From: Phycisphaerae bacterium
GTDB lineage: Bacteria; Planctomycetota; Phycisphaerae; Sedimentisphaerales; Anaerobacaceae
NCBI GenBank assembly: GCA_030602845.1
Contig: JAUVYZ010000086.1
Coordinates: 1 to 8,026 of the forward strand
Direction: 5' to 3'
Length of the DNA stretch: 8,026 nucleotides
The first letter of the stretch is position 1. The number at the start of each line of letters is the position of its first letter. The translations under genes and the position numbers were made by a program. Below, one piece after another: positions 5,817 to 8,026 of the stretch. Under the pieces are notes generated by a model, which saw only the letters and a program-made list of their open reading frames with translations, had not been told where the DNA came from and did not search any database.

Positions 5817-6791
5817 ATGCCAAAGAACAAGTTGACCGACAAGAAAATCGAAAATCTGGTTGGCGAAATTACCCGCACGTATAAGGGCGATTCCGGCATA
5901 AATTTTATCGATGCCTCTGACCTGCCGGTGAGAGCCGAGATTCTGGAAATCCTTGATTTGCTTTTTGAAGTGCTTTTTCCGGGCTACACCGGCAGAAGGA
6001 CGGTTACAAAATCAAATATCAATTTCATCGTCGGCGATATCCTCTGCCAGGTCTATACCGACCTTGCCGGACAGATAGAGCGAGCTTATAAGTATCGCTG
6101 CAGAATGGAAAAGTGTGACAGCGGCGGATGCCGAACAATGGCCGAGGACGTTACCCGGCATTTGTTGGCTCAACTGCCCAAAATCAGACAGCTGTTGAAA
6201 GGTGACGTCGCTGCGGCTTTTGATGGAGACCCCGCCGCAAAGTCTTACGAGGAAATTGTGATAAGTTATCCCTGCATCATAGCGATTGCAACGTTTCGTA
6301 TCGCCCACGAATTGTATCTGAAACAGGTGCCGTTAATTCCCCGCATTATGACCGAATGTGCACACACAAGAACCGGTATTGACATACATCCCGGAGCAAA
6401 AATAGGCAGGAGTTTCTTTATCGACCACGGCACCGGCGTTGTAATAGGCGAAACTACCGTCATAGGTAATAATGTGAAAATTTATCAGGGGGCCACCCTT
6501 GGTGCCCTCAGTTTCCCAAAGGATGAAAGAGGAAGGATAATAAAGGGCGGCAAGAGGCACCCAACGATAGAGGACAACGTAACAATCTATGCCGAGGCAA
6601 CTATATTAGGCAATGTAGTCATCGGAAAAGATGCCATAATCGGCGGCAATATCTGGATAAAGGAGTCGGTGCCGCCCGGCGTTACCGTTACAACGCCGAA
6701 TCCGGATTTGGTTTACACAAGACACTCACAGAAAAAAACAAACAACAGGGCCCCGAACAAAAACAAACAACAGAGCCCCGAACGTAAGTGA
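5817..6791 (+). CDS. cysE: serine O-acetyltransferase, long form
   Basis: CysE acetylates serine with acetyl-CoA to give O-acetylserine for CysK. Residues about 1-170 are a helical domain longer than that of E. coli CysE (324 against 273 residues overall). Residues 182-290 are a left-handed beta-helix of hexapeptide repeats. The catalytic pair is visible: D189 in TGIDIHPGAKIG and D203-H204 in IDHGTGVVIGET correspond to E. coli D143 and D157-H158. R247-H248 in KRHP matches the acetyl-CoA/serine site R192-H193. The start ATG 5817 has AGGA (5805-5808) 8 nt upstream. The C-terminal tail after about residue 304 is basic and low-complexity, encoded by an out-of-frame 25-bp tandem duplication, and ends in Lys. 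It lacks the terminal Ile that plugs the CysK active site in the classical cysteine synthase complex, so that complex may not form here. Confidence 0.95.
   Translation: MPKNKLTDKKIENLVGEITRTYKGDSGINFIDASDLPVRAEILEILDLLFEVLFPGYTGRRTVTKSNINFIVGDILCQVYTDLAGQIERAYKYRCRMEKCDSGGCRTMAEDVTRHLLAQLPKIRQLLKGDVAAAFDGDPAAKSYEEIVISYPCIIAIATFRIAHELYLKQVPLIPRIMTECAHTRTGIDIHPGAKIGRSFFIDHGTGVVIGETTVIGNNVKIYQGATLGALSFPKDERGRIIKGGKRHPTIEDNVTIYAEATILGNVVIGKDAIIGGNIWIKESVPPGVTVTTPNPDLVYTRHSQKKTNNRAPNKNKQQSPERK
6734..6783 (+). repeat. 25-bp tandem duplication in the 3' end of cysE
   Basis: Copies at 6734-6758 and 6759-6783 agree at 24 of 25 bases (G6749 against A6774). Because 25 is not a multiple of three, the copies are read in different frames (TNNRAPN, then NKQQSPE), so the tail is a by-product of duplication rather than a conserved peptide. 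The second copy runs into the stem-loop at 6776-6795. Confidence 0.85.
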
Positions 6792-6795
6792 GGGG
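6776..6795 (+). other. GNRA stem-loop (copy 2) across the cysE stop codon
   Basis: The sequence folds as CCCC-GA-AC-GTAA-GT-GA-GGGG, the same architecture as the element at 5751 with compensating changes at two base pairs and a GTAA (GNRA) loop. It contains the cysE stop (6789-6791). Its 3' arm GGGG is the only Shine-Dalgarno-like sequence before nadA. GTAAG (6784-6788) can instead pair with CTTAC (6804-6808), which lies directly before the nadA ATG. Confidence 0.55.
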
Positions 6796-6809
6796 TAGAA
6801 CAGCTTACA

Positions 6810-7724
6810 ATGAGCAATAAACTAATAGAAAAAATCGAGCAGCTAAAACAAGACCGCAACGCTGTCATACTTGCGCACAACTATCAGCCCGCTGAAATTC
6901 AGGACCTCGCTGATTTTTGCGGCGACTCCCTGGGACTGAGCATAAAGGCAGCCGAAACTGACGCCGGGACAATCATATTTTGCGGTGTGCAGTTTATGGC
7001 TGAGACCGCCGCTATTCTCTCCCCCGAAAAGACTGTCCTTTTGCCGGACAAATCCGCCGGCTGTCCGCTGGCTGATATGATAACCGCAGAGCAGCTAAGT
7101 GAGTTAAAACAGCAGTATCCCGATGCGTTAGTCGTCTGTTACGTAAATAGTTCCGCGGAAGTAAAGGCCGAGAGCGATTATTGTTGCACCAGTGCTAACG
7201 CCGTTGAAGTGGTCGAATCATTGCCCGCCGATAGAAAAATCATCTTTGTGCCGGACCAGCATCTCGGCCGGTTTGTCGCCGAGAGAGTCGCCAGAAACCT
7301 TGTCCTCTGGCCGGGTTATTGCCACGTACATGTCGTGATAACCGAAGACGATATTAAAAACGCAAAGGCAAAATATCCCGATGCGATTGTTATGGCACAT
7401 CCGGAATGCACCGAGCCGGTTAAAGAGCTTTCACATCAGCTCCTTAGTACCGGACAGATGCTCAAGTTTGCCGACAAAAGCACGGCAAAACGATTTATAG
7501 TAGCTACCGAGACAGGAATGCTCCATCCTTTGGAAAAGCAAAATCCCCACGCCGAATTTATCGCAGCCGGCGACAGGGCGATTTGCCCTAATATGAAAAA
7601 GATTACTGTGGAAAAAGTACTTTGGGCTTTGGAAGATATGCAATACAAAATCACCGTGCCGCAGGATATAAGAGTAAAAGCCCGGAAGGCGCTTGATAGA
7701 ATGGTGGAGATTTTACCCCGTTAG
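6810..7724 (+). CDS. nadA: quinolinate synthase
   Basis: NadA condenses iminoaspartate with dihydroxyacetone phosphate to quinolinate, the first dedicated precursor of NAD, using an oxygen-sensitive [4Fe-4S] cluster. The 304 residues match the short Thermotoga/Pyrococcus type. The three cluster ligands are C85 (KSAGCPLADM), C171 (WPGYCHVH) and C259 (AICPNMKK). Substrate-site signatures LAHNYQ (21-26, H23 and Y25), YVNSSAEVKA (111-120) and ATETGMLH (232-239) are present. The start is 18 nt after the cysE stop. The only ribosome-site-like run, AGGGG (6791-6795), is 14 nt away and inside a stem-loop, so translation is probably coupled to cysE. The last codons and the stop lie in the left arm of a 14-bp inverted repeat. 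The NadB/aspartate dehydrogenase and NadC partners are not in the window. Confidence 0.96.
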   Translation: MSNKLIEKIEQLKQDRNAVILAHNYQPAEIQDLADFCGDSLGLSIKAAETDAGTIIFCGVQFMAETAAILSPEKTVLLPDKSAGCPLADMITAEQLSELKQQYPDALVVCYVNSSAEVKAESDYCCTSANAVEVVESLPADRKIIFVPDQHLGRFVAERVARNLVLWPGYCHVHVVITEDDIKNAKAKYPDAIVMAHPECTEPVKELSHQLLSTGQMLKFADKSTAKRFIVATETGMLHPLEKQNPHAEFIAAGDRAICPNMKKITVEKVLWALEDMQYKITVPQDIRVKARKALDRMVEILPR

Positions 7725-7775
7725 AAGTGGTGCTATTAGGAAACCAGACAGCAAGTGGCTTACTTCTAACGGGGT
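7715..7775. repeat. 14-bp perfect inverted repeat spanning the nadA stop codon
   Basis: The left arm (7715-7728, ACCCCGTTAGAAGT) is the exact reverse complement of the right arm (7762-7775). The spacer is 33 nt, and two further G-T pairs are possible inward. The left arm supplies the nadA stop TAG (7722-7724). Only TTT follows the right arm, so it is a weak terminator at best. The form fits a small palindromic insertion. Confidence 0.7.
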
Positions 7776-7793
7776 TTACCGGCAAAATAGTGG

Positions 7794-7835
7794 TTGCCAT
7801 TGCGAGGTCTGCGAGGCAGGCCGTGGCAATCTCAT
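7794..7835. repeat. CATTGCGAGG...GGCAATCTCAT palindromic element before thi4
   Basis: ATTGC (7799-7803) pairs with GCAAT (7826-7830), and GGTCTGC (7806-7812) with GCAGGCC (7816-7822, one wobble) around a GAG loop. TTGCCA/TGGCAA (7794-7799 and 7824-7829) is an alternative outer pairing. From memory, the CATTGCGAGG...GTGGCAATCTC wording is that of short interspersed palindromes seen in many unrelated bacterial genomes. It ends 19 nt before the thi4 ribosome site. Confidence 0.6.
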
Positions 7836-7864
7836 CCGTTATGTTTTTAGAAAGAGGTGATAGT

Positions 7865-8026
7865 ATGAGTTTTTCAAAAATATCTGAAAAGCAGGTTACC
7901 AGGGCCATCATATCTGAATTCGCCAGAGAATTCGAAGACTACATCGAGAACGATGTGACCATTATCGGTGCGGGACCCAGCGGACTCATCGCTGCAAGAG
8001 AGTTTGCGAGAAAGGGGGAAAAGACG
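7865..8026 (+). CDS. thi4: Thi4-type thiamine thiazole synthase (N-terminal part only)
   Basis: There are 54 codons in frame to the right edge. A helical N-terminus (KISEKQVTRAIISEFAREFEDYI) leads into DVTIIGAGPSGLIAAREFA, a Rossmann dinucleotide-binding fingerprint (GxGxxG at GAGPSG). The pairing of an ITRAI-like helix with DVxIxGAGPSG is characteristic of Thi4. Thi4 makes the ADP-thiazole of thiamine from NAD, glycine and sulfur; archaeal and many anaerobic bacterial forms use free sulfide with iron instead of sacrificing their own cysteine. The deciding active-site residue is outside the window. GAGGTGAT (7854-7861) is a strong ribosome site with GAGG 7 nt before the ATG. It follows nadA, which supplies its NAD co-substrate, by 140 nt. 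No TPP riboswitch core is visible in that gap. A generic FAD/NAD oxidoreductase is the less likely alternative. Confidence 0.82.
   Translation, partial: MSFSKISEKQVTRAIISEFAREFEDYIENDVTIIGAGPSGLIAAREFARKGEKT

Noticed and set aside
7725..7864. Possible TPP riboswitch before thi4
   Set aside because: The conserved CTGAGA and ACCTGA-type core motifs are not present. The gap is filled by two palindromic elements.

Overview
The window looks like chromosomal DNA of an anaerobic, probably sulfide-adapted bacterium, most likely a planctomycete of the Phycisphaerae/Sedimentisphaerales type. That placement is inferred from several things together: a Tat-exported sugar-isomerase-like protein, a glycosyltransferase fused to a helical toroid domain, a long-form serine acetyltransferase, a bacterial Thi4, and small GNRA-capped palindromes between genes. 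No rRNA, tRNA, CRISPR array, transposase or phage gene is visible.

Layout. Positions 1-854 (minus strand) hold the N-terminal part of a Tat-signal protein in markedly GC-richer DNA than the rest. Positions 855-1502 have no convincing gene but are full of inverted repeats and hairpins. A tiny entericidin-like lipoprotein gene follows (1503-1640, +). Its likely terminator lies inside the 3' end of the convergent 792-residue glycosyltransferase/toroid gene (1709-4087, -). Positions 4088-4346 form a divergent promoter region: a near-consensus promoter drives the glycosyltransferase gene, and a TATAAT promoter preceded by helically phased T-tracts drives the rightward genes.

The rightward cluster is rrf2-type regulator, cysK, cysE, nadA, thi4 (4347 to beyond the right edge). 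CysE makes O-acetylserine, and CysK condenses it with sulfide to give cysteine. NadA is a [4Fe-4S] quinolinate synthase that opens NAD synthesis. Thi4 makes the thiamine thiazole from NAD, glycine and sulfur. The regulator carries a cysteine triad of the kind that holds an Fe-S cluster in IscR/NsrR-type proteins. The set reads as a sulfur, iron-sulfur and NAD linked cofactor operon.

The gaps of this operon carry the least expected structure. Two related 20-nt stem-loops, after cysK and across the cysE stop codon, differ by compensating base changes and keep a GNRA loop. Each has a mutually exclusive downstream pairing partner. A 14-bp inverted repeat supplies the nadA stop codon, and a CATTGCGAGG-type palindrome lies just before thi4. 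The cysE 3' end carries an out-of-frame 25-bp tandem duplication.
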